Source of the DNA: JACMQX01 sp040385105
GTDB lineage: Bacteria > Pseudomonadota > Gammaproteobacteria > Burkholderiales > Burkholderiaceae_C
DNA length: 64,000 nt
Reading direction: 5' to 3'
Assembly: GCA_040385105.1 (NCBI GenBank)
Contig: JAZKHY010000036.1
Span: 1 to 64,000 of the forward strand
Positions 42,920-51,580 of this stretch are shown here, one piece after another. The notes below the pieces were generated by a model. The model saw nothing but the letters and a program-made list of their open reading frames with translations, was not told where the DNA came from and did not search any database. Both the position numbers and the translations under genes were made by a program. The stretch's first letter is position 1, and each line of letters opens with the position of its first letter.

Positions 42920-44134
42920 TCAGCCGGCCTGCACGAAGGCGCCGCCGGCCCTGAGCGCGGCGATCTCTTCCCCATTGAACCCGAAGCTGCGAAGCACGTC
43001 GGCGCCATGGGCTCCCACGTCGGGCCACTGCGCGCGGGGCTCGCCGGCATCCAGCGGCGCCGCGCCGGGCGTGGCCGGGAAGCTGAAGCTGCGCCCCGCC
43101 ACCTCGGCCTGCGGCACGATGCCGGTGGCCTGCACATGCGGGTCGGCCAGGAAGCTGCTCACGCTGTTGACGCGGCTTGCGACAACGCCGCCCGCCTGCA
43201 GTTGCTCCAGCCACTGCTGCGTGGTGCGCGCGGCGAACACCTTGCCGAACTCGGCCTCCAGGAACGGGCCGTGCGCGGCGCGCAGCTGGAAGCTGGCAAA
43301 GCGGGGGTCGGCGGCCAGGCCCGGCAGGCCGGTGGACTTGCACAGCGCGGCGTAGTGCGCCTCCTTGCTGAGGGTGATGGCCAGCCAGCCGTCCAGCGTA
43401 CGGTACACGCCTGCCGGCACATTGAGGGGCTGGGGCGACTCGCCTTCGAGGCTGGCTTCCACCACCTTGATGCCGAGGAAGGCGGCGGTGGCCTGCATCA
43501 GGCTGATGTCGATGCGCCTGCCGCCTGCACCACTGCGCCGCGCATACAGCGCGACCGACACCGCCTGGAACGCATACAGCGCGGTAAGCTGGTCAACCGC
43601 CAGGAAGCCAAGGCGCCTGGGTTTGCCGTTGGAGTCCAGGTTCAGCGACATCATGCCGGAGAAGCCCTGGATGACGGTGTCCGTGGCGGGCAGGGTGGAC
43701 TTGTCGCCGGTCTGGCCGAAGCCGCTGATCGAGAGGTAGATGAGGCCGGGGTTCTCGCGCAGCAGGTCTTCATGGCCCAGGCCCAGGCGCCCGGCGATGC
43801 CGGGGCGGTAGCTTTCAATGAAGACGTCGCATTGCGCGGCCATGCGCCGCACCATGGCAATGCTGCCTTCGCCCTTGAGGTCCACCGCAATGCTGCGCTT
43901 GCCGCGGTTGGCCGCCAGGTCGATGGCCGAATGCGAGCCGTGCCGCGCGCCGATGGCGCGGCTCCAGTCGCCTTCCGGGGGCTCCAGCTTGGTCACCTGC
44001 GCGCCGTACTGGCCCAGCAGCATGCCGCAGTGCGGGCCGGCCAGGCCCTGGCTCACGTCAAGCACGCGCAGCCCTGCAAAAGGCGCGTCATGGGAAGGCG
44101 TGTCCAGGGGCTTTCCGGCGATTTCCATTGACAT
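42920..44134 (-). CDS. Type III CoA-transferase (CaiB/BaiF family), second copy
   Basis: This 404-residue protein has the same family blocks as the one at 39375: VLDVSQGLAGPHCGMLLGQY, LEPPEGDWSRAIGARHGSHS, LAANRGKRSIAVDLKG, GFGQTGDKSTLPATDTVIQG, and the catalytic-Asp-type RRIDISLMQATAAFLGIK near 215. The ATG at 44134 is preferred to a TTG at 44137. It leads the minus-strand operon with a Bug receptor and MaoC gene. The two CoA-transferases of the region probably use different acids. Confidence 0.9.
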   Translation of the reverse strand: MSMEIAGKPLDTPSHDAPFAGLRVLDVSQGLAGPHCGMLLGQYGAQVTKLEPPEGDWSRAIGARHGSHSAIDLAANRGKRSIAVDLKGEGSIAMVRRMAAQCDVFIESYRPGIAGRLGLGHEDLLRENPGLIYLSISGFGQTGDKSTLPATDTVIQGFSGMMSLNLDSNGKPRRLGFLAVDQLTALYAFQAVSVALYARRSGAGGRRIDISLMQATAAFLGIKVVEASLEGESPQPLNVPAGVYRTLDGWLAITLSKEAHYAALCKSTGLPGLAADPRFASFQLRAAHGPFLEAEFGKVFAARTTQQWLEQLQAGGVVASRVNSVSSFLADPHVQATGIVPQAEVAGRSFSFPATPGAAPLDAGEPRAQWPDVGAHGADVLRSFGFNGEEIAALRAGGAFVQAG

Positions 44135-44159
44135 CAATATTTCTCTATGAAAAAATAAC

Positions 44160-44174
44160 TTTCAGTATTGTGAA
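44160..44174 (+). promoter_or_regulatory. Candidate operator, site 2 (TTTC-R-GTATTGT-R-AA motif)
   Basis: TTTCAGTATTGTGAA lies in the divergent gap between the CoA-transferase (44134) and acyl-CoA dehydrogenase (44231) genes. It equals the site at 39316-39330 except at two purine positions. It contains the imperfect dyad TTCA-N6-TGAA. IclR-type regulators bind such short dyads. Confidence 0.5.
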
Positions 44175-44230
44175 TTATGAGACAAGCCGGATCAAGCGGA
44201 TTTACCTGCCTGAGCCCTAGGAATTACCCC

Positions 44231-45394
44231 ATGAGAAGTTTTGATGTGGACGACGAGCTCTCGCCCGAGCAGCAGCTGCTGCGCGAGACGGTCGCCCGGT
44301 TCTTCGAGCGCGAAGTCACGCCCACCGTGGCCGGCTTCGAGCAGCGCGGCGAGTTCGACTGGACGCTGCCCGCGAGGCTGGCGGAGTTCGGCTTCCTCGG
44401 CGGCTTCCTGCCCGAAAGCGAGGGCGGCTACGGCATGTCTGCCATGGACTACACCGTGCTCATGGAGGAGGCCGGTTACTGCTGGCACAGCCTGCGCGCC
44501 ATCTTCAACACCATGAACATGGCCATCCTGCTGCTGTCAAAGCTGGGCACGCCTGCCCAGAAGGAAAAGTACCTCTTGCCGCTGATGGCCGGCAAGCTCA
44601 AGGTCTGGGTCGGCATCACCGAGCCGGACCATGGCAGCAATGTGGCCGGCATGGAGACGAAGGCCCGGCTGGAGGGTGACCATTACATCGTCAACGGCAC
44701 CAAGCTGTGGATCACCAACGGCGCCATCGGCGATATCGGCATCCTGATGGCGAAGGTGCCCGCCGGCAAGGACGGCCCGGAAGGCATCACCGCCTTCCTG
44801 GTGGACAGGACGCAGACGGACTACACAGCGCGCCGCCTCAAGACGATGATCCTGCATGCCACGGTCACGTCCGAGCTGTCATTCGCCGATGCGCGGGTGC
44901 CCAGGGAGAACGTGCTGGGCCAGGTGGGTGACGGCCTGCGCAACATCCTGCAGGCGCTGAGCTTCGGCCGGTTGAGCGTGGCCGCCGGCGCGGTGGGTGC
45001 GTCCCAGGCGGCGTTTGACCTGTCGGTGGACTATGTGAAGACGCGCCGGCAGTTCGGCTCGCCCATCGGCTCCTACCAGCTGGTGCAGCGCATGATCGTC
45101 GAGATGCGGGTGCGCACCGACGCGGCCCGCCAGCTGTGCCGCCGCGCTGCACGCGCGGTGGACCGCGGGCTGCCGGGCCGCATGGAGTGTTCCATTGCCA
45201 AGCTGTATTCGGCGCAGGCCGCGCACGAAGTGGCGGACTATGCGCTGCAGGTGCATGGCGGCATGGGCTACAGCGAGGACTACCCCATCGAGCGCATCTT
45301 CCGCGACACGCGCGGCGCCATCATCCCCGAGGGAACGACTGAAATCCAGACGCTCATCATCGGCCGCGAACTGCTCGGCCTGTCGGCGTTTTAA
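44231..45394 (+). CDS. Acyl-CoA dehydrogenase
   Basis: This 387-residue flavoprotein has the family landmarks: LKVWVGITEPDHGSNVAGME (FAD-contact block), HYIVNGTKLWITNGAIGDIG, VSGELSFADARVP-type GVPRENVLGQ region (TVTSELSFADARVPRENVLG), and the C-terminal GGMGYSEDYPIERIFRDTRG, with Glu/GTTEI (IIPEGTTEIQTLIIGREL). It would oxidise an acyl-CoA to the 2,3-enoyl-CoA. The ATG at 44231 is preferred over a longer frame. It starts the plus-strand operon with MaoC, Bug and SDR genes. Confidence 0.95.
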   Translation: MRSFDVDDELSPEQQLLRETVARFFEREVTPTVAGFEQRGEFDWTLPARLAEFGFLGGFLPESEGGYGMSAMDYTVLMEEAGYCWHSLRAIFNTMNMAILLLSKLGTPAQKEKYLLPLMAGKLKVWVGITEPDHGSNVAGMETKARLEGDHYIVNGTKLWITNGAIGDIGILMAKVPAGKDGPEGITAFLVDRTQTDYTARRLKTMILHATVTSELSFADARVPRENVLGQVGDGLRNILQALSFGRLSVAAGAVGASQAAFDLSVDYVKTRRQFGSPIGSYQLVQRMIVEMRVRTDAARQLCRRAARAVDRGLPGRMECSIAKLYSAQAAHEVADYALQVHGGMGYSEDYPIERIFRDTRGAIIPEGTTEIQTLIIGRELLGLSAF

Positions 45395-45409
45395 GCACAA
45401 GGAGACACC

Positions 45410-45910
45410 ATGAGCGACCGCCTGCTCGACCGCATCAGCGACTATGTCCTCAGCTATGAGGACCTCAATGTGGGCGACACCTTCACCACTTCGGCCCGCA
45501 CCGTGACCGAGGCCGACGTCGTCAACTTTGCCGGCCTCTCGGCTGACTACAACTCGCTGCATGTGGATGCGGAGTTTGCGGCCGGCACGCCGCACGGCGG
45601 GCGCATTGCGCATGGCCTGCTGGTGCTGGCCATCACCTCCGGCCTGTGCACGCGGCTGCCGCTGATGAAGTTCCTGGAGCCGTCCATCCTGGGCCTGGCC
45701 AACCTGGAATGCAAGTTCCGCCTGCCGTGCAAGATCGGCGACACGCTGCATGCGCGCCTCACCATCATCGAGAAGACACCCGGCAAGAAGCCCGGGCGCG
45801 GCACGCTGGTGATGAACCGCGTCGCCGTGAATCAACGCGGCGAGGATGTCATGGTCAGCACCTGGCATCTCGTCGTCAAGGCGCGCGGCGACGTTTCCCC
45901 CAATACCTGA
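45410..45910 (+). CDS. MaoC-like enoyl-CoA hydratase (copy 2)
   Basis: This 166-residue hot-dog protein shows the hydratase-2 motif VVNFAGLSADYNSLHVDAEFA, which holds Asp-x4-His, and GGRIAHGLLVLAITSGL. It would hydrate the enoyl-CoA made by the acyl-CoA dehydrogenase 15 bp upstream. The end GRGTLVMNRVAVNQRGEDVM is typical. It is more canonical than the MaoC at 41339. Confidence 0.92.
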   Translation: MSDRLLDRISDYVLSYEDLNVGDTFTTSARTVTEADVVNFAGLSADYNSLHVDAEFAAGTPHGGRIAHGLLVLAITSGLCTRLPLMKFLEPSILGLANLECKFRLPCKIGDTLHARLTIIEKTPGKKPGRGTLVMNRVAVNQRGEDVMVSTWHLVVKARGDVSPNT

Positions 45911-45922
45911 GGACCTCACCAC

Positions 45923-46933
45923 ATGACCACCTACCTGATTTCCCCAGGCCGCCGCGCCACGCTGGTTCGCGCAGCAGGCATTGCCACACTGGCCGCCCTG
46001 GCCGTGGCTGCGCCCCTGACCGCCACGGCGCAGTCCGCCTGGCCCAGCAAGCCGATCCGCCTGATCGTGCCCTTCCCGCCGGCCGGCTCCACCGACGTGA
46101 TTGCGCGCACCGTGGCTGAGCGGCTGGGCGCGGCGCTCGGCCAGAACGTCATCATCGACAACAAGCCGGGTGCTACCGGCGCCATCGGCCTGGAGGCGCT
46201 CGCGCGTTCCGAGCCCGACGGCTACACCATCGGCCTGGGCACCATCGGCAGCATTGCCATCAACCCGATGGTCAACCGGAAGCTCGGCTGGGACCCGGTG
46301 AAGGACTTCGCGCCCATCGGCTATGTTGGCGCCACGCCCTTCGCGTTGCTGGTCAACCCGAACGTCAAGGCGAACACGGTGGCTGAGTTCATCGCGCTGG
46401 CGAAGGCGCAGCCGGGCAAGGTGACTTATGCAACCGGCGGCAACGGCGGCTCGCAGCATGTGGCGGCCGTGCTGCTGGAAGACATGGCGGGTGTCAGCAT
46501 GCAGCAGATCCCGTACAAGGGCAGCGGCCCGGCGCTGATCGACCTGATCGGCGGCCAGGTGGACTCGCTGATCGAGCCGGCCGTGTCGGCAGCGCCGCAC
46601 ATCAAGTCCGGCAAGGTGCGCGCGCTGGCGCTCACCGGTGCCAGGCCGTCGGCAGCCTTTCCCGGTGTGCCGGTGGTGGGCGATGTGGTGAAGGGCTATG
46701 ACGTGTCGGCCTGGTTTGCGCTGTTCGCACCGGCGAAGACGCCGCCTGCCGTCGTCGCGCGGCTCAATGAAGAGCTGGGCAAGATCCTGCGCAACCCGCA
46801 GGTGGTCGAGCGCATGGCCGGTGTGGGCGTGGAAGTCGCGCCCGGGACGCCGGTGCAGCTGGGCGACTACCTCAAGAGCGAGATCGCCAAATGGGACAAG
46901 GTCGTGAAGAAGGCCAACATCACCGCCGAATGA
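45923..46933 (+). CDS. Bug-family tripartite tricarboxylate transporter receptor (copy 2)
   Basis: This 336-residue protein has an N-terminal signal peptide (ATLVRAAGIATLAALAVAAP) and the Bug fold: WPSKPIRLIVPFPPAGSTDV, ALARSEPDGYTIGLGTIGSI, KGSGPALIDLIGGQVDSLIE. It lies 12 bp after the MaoC gene. A carboxylate used by this operon is the likely ligand. Confidence 0.93.
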   Translation: MTTYLISPGRRATLVRAAGIATLAALAVAAPLTATAQSAWPSKPIRLIVPFPPAGSTDVIARTVAERLGAALGQNVIIDNKPGATGAIGLEALARSEPDGYTIGLGTIGSIAINPMVNRKLGWDPVKDFAPIGYVGATPFALLVNPNVKANTVAEFIALAKAQPGKVTYATGGNGGSQHVAAVLLEDMAGVSMQQIPYKGSGPALIDLIGGQVDSLIEPAVSAAPHIKSGKVRALALTGARPSAAFPGVPVVGDVVKGYDVSAWFALFAPAKTPPAVVARLNEELGKILRNPQVVERMAGVGVEVAPGTPVQLGDYLKSEIAKWDKVVKKANITAE

Positions 46934-46964
46934 ACGGCGCACGCAGCAAACAAGGAGAACGGCG

Positions 46965-47717
46965 TTGGAACTGGGTCTGAAAAACAAGGTGGCGGTTGTC
47001 ACCGGCTCCGGCCGGGGCATTGGCGCCGCAACGGCGCGCGCCTTTGCCGAAGAGGGCGCGCATGTGGTGGTGACCGACATCGACCCGGCCACCACGGCCG
47101 CCACCGCCCGGGCACTGGAGGCCGACGGCTTCAGCGCACTCGGCGTGGTGGCCGACGTCACGAAGGCGGCGGATGTCGAGCGGCTTGTGGCCGAAACGGT
47201 GCAGCGCTTTGGCGGCCTGCATGTGCTGGTGAACAATGCCGGCTTTCCGAAGGACGCCTACCTGACCAAAATGAGCGAGGCCGACTTTGACCTGGTAACG
47301 GGCGTCATCCTCAAGGGCGCCTGGCTGTGCTCCAAGCTGGCGGTGCCGCACATGATGGCCCAGAAGTGGGGCCGCATCATCAACATCTCGTCGCGTGCGC
47401 ACCTGGGCAACCCGGGGCAGAGCAACTACTCGGCGGCCAAGGCCGGCGTGATCGGCCTGACGAAATCGCTGTCGTATGAAGAAGGCAAGTTCAACATCAC
47501 AGTAAACGCCGTGGCGCCGGGCTTTGTCGAGACCGAGCTGGTGCAGGGCCTGCCGGCCTATGAAAGCATCAAGGAGAAATGGCTCAAGGCCACGCCGATG
47601 CCGCGCCTGGGCATCCCGCGCGACATTGCCGACGCGGTGCTGTTCCTGGCATCGGAGCGCGCCGGGTTCATCACCGGCGAGGTGCTGCACGTCACCGGCG
47701 GGCGGTACTCAAACTAG
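46965..47717 (+). CDS. SDR-family oxidoreductase, FabG-like
   Basis: This 250-residue NAD(P)-dependent reductase has the TGxxxGIG cofactor motif VTGSGRGIGAATARAFAEEG, the NNAGFPKDAYLTKM block near residue 86, the Ser/Tyr/Lys catalytic set in INISSRAHLGNPGQSNYSAA and KAGVIGLTKSLSYE, and the C-terminal VTGGRYSN. It likely acts on a beta-hydroxyacyl-CoA. The start is a TTG with GGAGA upstream. It ends the operon and converges with the IclR gene. Confidence 0.93.
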   Translation: MELGLKNKVAVVTGSGRGIGAATARAFAEEGAHVVVTDIDPATTAATARALEADGFSALGVVADVTKAADVERLVAETVQRFGGLHVLVNNAGFPKDAYLTKMSEADFDLVTGVILKGAWLCSKLAVPHMMAQKWGRIINISSRAHLGNPGQSNYSAAKAGVIGLTKSLSYEEGKFNITVNAVAPGFVETELVQGLPAYESIKEKWLKATPMPRLGIPRDIADAVLFLASERAGFITGEVLHVTGGRYSN

Positions 47718-47734
47718 CAGCCGCGCTGCGGCGT

Positions 47735-48484
47735 TCAGGCGGCCACGGCCTGCATCTGCGCCACGGCTGCGGCAAGGGCCTTGGCATGCCTGGCTTCCTT
47801 GGGCGCCATGCGCGCAAGCGGGCCGGCGACAGCCACCGCGTAGGTCTCGCCGCCGAGCATGACGGACTGCGCCAGCGCCATCACGTCATCGACGCTCTCG
47901 CCCTGGGTGGAATGCCAGCCACGCTCTTCGCCGGCCGCCACATTGGCCAGCAGCTTGCGCGCATTTGAAATCGTGTTGCCGGTGACGGGGGTGAGGTCCA
48001 GCGTGGCAACAAACTCGCTGCGCCGGGGCTCTGGCATGGCGCCGATAAGCGCCTTGCCCAGTGCGCTGGAGTGCAGGGCGCGCAGGGCGCTGACTTCGGC
48101 GTTGAAGCGGATTGTCTGGCCGGATTCGGCAACATCAAGATAGATCACGAACTTGTCCAGCCGCTTGCCGAAGACAACGGTCTCGCCGGTCTTGTCCCGC
48201 AGCGAGGCGAGGGCGGGGGATACCTTCATCAGGATCGGGTCGCGGGCCAGGATGTTGCGGGCCAGGTCAAACAGCCGGCGGGTCGGGTAGTGCATGCGCT
48301 GGGTGCCGACCTCGCCGAGATAGCCGCGTGACGTGAGCGTGCGCACCAGGCCGTGGCAGCTGCTCACGGGCATCTCGACGGCCTTGGCCAGCTCAGACAG
48401 GTTCAGCGGCCGGCCCGCGCGGCTGAAAGCCTCGAAAACGTCGAGCGTCCTGTCGGCGGCCTTGACCCGCTTTTCTGTTGCCAT
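47735..48484 (-). CDS. IclR-family transcriptional regulator
   Basis: This 249-residue regulator has an N-terminal winged helix (LNLSELAKAVEMPVSSCHGL, VRTLTSRGYLGEVG) and a C-terminal effector domain (ETVVFGKRLDKFVIYLDVAE, EERGWHSTQGESVDDVMALA). It is the only dedicated regulator gene in the CoA-ester region. It is a candidate to bind the shared motif at 39316 and 44160, though I see no clear copy in its own promoter. Confidence 0.93.
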   Translation of the reverse strand: MATEKRVKAADRTLDVFEAFSRAGRPLNLSELAKAVEMPVSSCHGLVRTLTSRGYLGEVGTQRMHYPTRRLFDLARNILARDPILMKVSPALASLRDKTGETVVFGKRLDKFVIYLDVAESGQTIRFNAEVSALRALHSSALGKALIGAMPEPRRSEFVATLDLTPVTGNTISNARKLLANVAAGEERGWHSTQGESVDDVMALAQSVMLGGETYAVAVAGPLARMAPKEARHAKALAAAVAQMQAVAA

Positions 48485-48585
48485 GTTGGAGCCGTTTGAT
48501 GTGGGATGCGATTACGCTTGACCAATGTTTTGATGTTATCGCAATGCATCATGTGCAGGCCAGCCCCGTTCGCATCGTCCAGACG

Positions 48586-48619
48586 CAAAAATGCCCGCCC
48601 CTGGAAGAGGGCGGGCATT
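48586..48619 (-). terminator. Rho-independent terminator for the crystallin/glycine-zipper gene
   Basis: AATGCCCGCCC (48590-48600) and GGGCGGGCATT (48609-48619) form a perfect 11-bp stem with an 8-nt loop. Read on the minus strand the second arm is followed by TTTTG, so it ends transcription of the gene at 48648-49466. Confidence 0.85.
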
Positions 48620-48647
48620 CAGCGATGCTGGCCTGAAAGCAGCTTGC

Positions 48648-49466
48648 TTACTGGCGCGGCTCGCCCCGGGCGTTGACCGGAATGGTCTGGCCGGTGGGCG
48701 CGGTGGCCATCTGCACACTGTGCTCGGTGCCGCGGTAGTTGTAGGTCACGTCATAGTAGGCGGGTGTGGGGTTGGCCACGTTTTCGCACTTCTGCACGTC
48801 GCGGGTCGACTGCACGGTGCCGCCGCCGTAGTTCTTGCCGACCTGGTTGCCTGCATAGGCACCGGCACCGGCGCCGACCACGGTGGCAATGTCCTTGCCG
48901 CTGCCGCCGCCAACCTGGTGGCCCAGGATGCCGCCGAGCAGGCCGCCGATCACCATGCCGCCGACGCTGTTGGCCGGGCGTGCCGGCTCGGCAACGGCCT
49001 GGCGCTCAACCCAGCAACGCTGGTTCGGCGGGCCGACAACTGCGCGGACGGAGGTGATGGGTGCTTCATACACGCGCTCGTTCGCGCGGCGGCGCCAGGC
49101 GTTCGCCGGCTCGGGCGTCGGGTCCGGCATTTCATAACGGGCATTCCTGGAATTGCCTGCCGGGCGAACCGACGAGACGCGGTTGTTGAAGCCCATGGCG
49201 CGCAGGGAGTCGTAGCTGCCCGGGCGCAGGATCACGCAGTTGCCCTGGAAGCGCACGTCTTCGCAGACGAGCCAGCGGCCGCGGTCCACCACGACAGAGG
49301 AGGCCGCATCGTTGTAGCCGACACGGGTGAAATCAGGTACCGCGTTCTGGGCGGTGAAGACGCGGCCGCGATAGCCCTCGCCTTCGTAGAAATTGATCTG
49401 TGCCATGGCCTGGCCTGTTGCCAGAAGGGCGCCAATGACGAGAGCGCGTTTGGTGAAAGTGTTCAT
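48648..49466 (-). CDS. Secreted beta/gamma-crystallin plus glycine-zipper protein
   Basis: This 272-residue protein has a signal peptide (KRALVIGALLATGQAMAQ). Next comes a beta/gamma-crystallin-like domain (about residues 23-105), with INFYEGEGYRGRVFTAQNAV and RWLVCEDVRFQGNCVILRPG, the Greek-key Tyr/Phe-Gly patterns. A polar linker follows, then a glycine-zipper 2TM segment (about residues 168-210, GGMVIGGLLGGILGHQVGGG and VGAGAGAYAGNQVGKNYGGG). Zipper segments often insert into membranes; the crystallin part may bind calcium. A ribosome site AAGGAG precedes the ATG. The pairing of the two domains is unusual. Confidence 0.85.
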   Translation of the reverse strand: MNTFTKRALVIGALLATGQAMAQINFYEGEGYRGRVFTAQNAVPDFTRVGYNDAASSVVVDRGRWLVCEDVRFQGNCVILRPGSYDSLRAMGFNNRVSSVRPAGNSRNARYEMPDPTPEPANAWRRRANERVYEAPITSVRAVVGPPNQRCWVERQAVAEPARPANSVGGMVIGGLLGGILGHQVGGGSGKDIATVVGAGAGAYAGNQVGKNYGGGTVQSTRDVQKCENVANPTPAYYDVTYNYRGTEHSVQMATAPTGQTIPVNARGEPRQ

Positions 49467-49560
49467 GAAATCTCCTTGTTGTGTTTCATGGACTCATTGT
49501 TTCCAAACCACGGCCCGGCGCTGTAGGCCGGCATCCCGCGAACAAGCAGGATACCGGCCC

Positions 49561-49581
49561 GTATGGGGCCTTTTCCCATAC
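49561..49581. other. Short stem-loop next to methyltransferase stop
   Basis: GTATGGG (49561-49567) and CCCATAC (49575-49581) form a perfect 7-bp stem around GCCTTTT. It lies 5 bp beyond the stop of the methyltransferase gene on the minus strand. It could slow transcription but lacks a T-tract, so it is only a possible terminator. Confidence 0.35.
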
Positions 49582-49585
49582 TAAA

Positions 49586-50683
49586 TCACGGTTTGGCTTC
49601 CAGCACCATGTTGATCGGCGAGCGGGCAGCCACGCGGAACGACTTGAAGCCGCCCGACATCACCACCGAGCGCAGCCTGGCTTCACCGGCCTGCGCGCCC
49701 AGGGCGACACGGCCCTGCTTGAGCGCGCAGGGTGTGCACATCAGTGTGGAGGCCGCATAGAAGGCGCGGCCCACCGGGTGGATGTTGTCCTCGACGTTGT
49801 CGGCCGCGTTGGGCTCGACGATCATGAAGGTGCCGTCGGGCTTGAGCGTGCTGCGGATATGCGCCGCTGCGCCCATCGGGTCGCCCATGTCGTGCAGTGC
49901 GTCGAACACCGCCACCAGGTCGTAGTCCCCGCCCATGTAGTCCTGCGCGCTGCCCACTTCAAAATGCACATTGGCAGAAACGCCGGCGGCCTGCGCGCGC
50001 TGGCGTGCAACGTCGATGGAGCCCTGGTGGTAGTCGTAGCCGAAGAAGGTGCTGTTGGGGAAGGCCTGCGCCATCAATATGGTGGAGGCGCCGTGGCCAC
50101 AGCCGACGTCAGCCACCCGCGCGCCCTTTTCCAGCTTGGCGACCACGCCGTCCAGCGCGGGCAGCCAACTCTGGACCAGGTTGGCAATATAGCCGCTGCG
50201 GAAGGCGCGTTCGATGCCGTGGAACAGCGAGTGGTCGTGCTCGTTCCAGCCGATGCCCTCGCCGGACTTGAAGGCCTCTTCCAGGCGGTCGGTGATCTTC
50301 ACGGCGGCCATCGCCGTCTGGAACAGGCCGACGAGGAAGGCCGGGCTGTCTTCCATGGCAAAAGCTGCCGCCTGCTCCATGCTCATGCGGTAGCGGCCGC
50401 TGCGCGGCAGGTATTCAACGTAGTGGCTGGCCGCATTGGCGTTGAGCCACTCGCGCACATAGCGCTCGGCCAGGCCGGTGCGGGCTGCCAGCTGGTCGGA
50501 GGTCTGTGGGCCGGCCTCGGCCAGGGCCTTGTACAGGCCCAGCCTGTCGCCGAGCACGATCAGTGACGACTGCAGCGCGCCGCTGTAGTCAACGATGGCG
50601 CGGCCCATCAGCTCCTCGAGCTTCTGCATGTCGATTTCCTGGGTTTCCTGCTGCGCGGCTTCGCGCTCAAGTACTGCGTTCAT
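49586..50683 (-). CDS. SAM-dependent class I methyltransferase with N-terminal winged helix (copy B)
   Basis: This 365-residue protein is a paralogue of the one at 32532. It has the winged-helix dimerisation part (SDQLAARTGLAERYVREWLN near residue 63), the SAM motif I ARVADVGCGHGASTILMAQA near 187 and the FGYDYHQGSIDVARQRAQ stretch. A start at 50683 (MNAVLEREAAQQETQE) is preferred over an upstream extension; AAGGA lies 8 bp before. It is divergent from a sterol desaturase-like gene. The substrate is unknown. Confidence 0.88.
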   Translation of the reverse strand: MNAVLEREAAQQETQEIDMQKLEELMGRAIVDYSGALQSSLIVLGDRLGLYKALAEAGPQTSDQLAARTGLAERYVREWLNANAASHYVEYLPRSGRYRMSMEQAAAFAMEDSPAFLVGLFQTAMAAVKITDRLEEAFKSGEGIGWNEHDHSLFHGIERAFRSGYIANLVQSWLPALDGVVAKLEKGARVADVGCGHGASTILMAQAFPNSTFFGYDYHQGSIDVARQRAQAAGVSANVHFEVGSAQDYMGGDYDLVAVFDALHDMGDPMGAAAHIRSTLKPDGTFMIVEPNAADNVEDNIHPVGRAFYAASTLMCTPCALKQGRVALGAQAGEARLRSVVMSGGFKSFRVAARSPINMVLEAKP

Positions 50684-50839
50684 GGTGAATCCTTGGGGTG
50701 GTGGATGAAAACCCGAGTCTTTCAAGCCTGCGTCCCCGCTGCGTCCTGCGTCCGGGATGCGGCGGCAGCGCCGGGGCAACGCCAAAAGGACGCTGCATTC
50801 CTAAAGTCCCTGCACCTTCATACCGACCGGAGATTTCCC

Positions 50840-51577
50840 ATGCAATGGCTTGAGCTTCTCACCCTGGCACTACTGCCGGCTTTCCTGATCGCCGACTTCT
50901 TTTACCGGGCGCGGCGTGAGCCGTCGGTCGCTGGCTGGCGCCTGCGCGCCGGCGTGTTCACGGCGTTGTCGTTCGCCCTCTCGCTGGCCACAGGCGCGCT
51001 GTGGGCCACGGTGTTCGATGGCAAGTCGCTGCTGGACGGCGCGTCGCTGGGCATTGCCGGCGGCGCGCTGGCCGGCATACTCTGCTATGAGCTGTGCCAC
51101 TACGCCTACCACCGCAGCGCGCACAGCTTTCGCTGGCTGTGGCGCATCCACCAGATGCACCACAGCGCCGAGACGCTGGATGCCTGGGGTGCCTATTACC
51201 TGCATCCGCTGGACGCGGTTTTCTTTGTCACCTGGTCGAGCCTGGTGATGTTCCCGCTGCTCGGGCTGGCGCCGGAGGCCGGGGCGGTGGCGGTTGCCTT
51301 CATCACCTTCGCGGGAATCTTCCAGCATGCAAACCTGAAGACGCCGCGCTGGCTGGGCTTCATCGTGCAGCGGCCCGAGAGCCATGCGATACACCATGCG
51401 CGGGCCGTGCATCATGAGAACTTTGCCGACCTGCCGTTGCTGGACATGCTCTTTGGCACCTTCAACAATCCGCGCCACAGCGTGGAGAAGCTGGAGCAGG
51501 GTTTTTACTTTGGTGCGTCGCGCCGCTGGCTTGAAAGCCTGCTGCTGCGCGACGTGACGTCGCCCCGGCAGCCCTGA
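50840..51577 (+). CDS. Sterol desaturase/fatty acid hydroxylase-like membrane protein
   Basis: This 245-residue membrane protein has the three His clusters that hold two irons: ELCHYAYHRSAHS near residue 85, IHQMHHSAETLD near 107 and ESHAIHHARAVHHENFAD near 185. Hydrophobic segments lie near residues 1-18, 33-52, 65-83 and 135-165. It would hydroxylate or desaturate a lipid. It has GGAG before the ATG. It is divergent from methyltransferase B and ends convergent to the BTAD-hydrolase gene. Confidence 0.9.
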   Translation: MQWLELLTLALLPAFLIADFFYRARREPSVAGWRLRAGVFTALSFALSLATGALWATVFDGKSLLDGASLGIAGGALAGILCYELCHYAYHRSAHSFRWLWRIHQMHHSAETLDAWGAYYLHPLDAVFFVTWSSLVMFPLLGLAPEAGAVAVAFITFAGIFQHANLKTPRWLGFIVQRPESHAIHHARAVHHENFADLPLLDMLFGTFNNPRHSVEKLEQGFYFGASRRWLESLLLRDVTSPRQP

Positions 51578-51580
51578 GGC

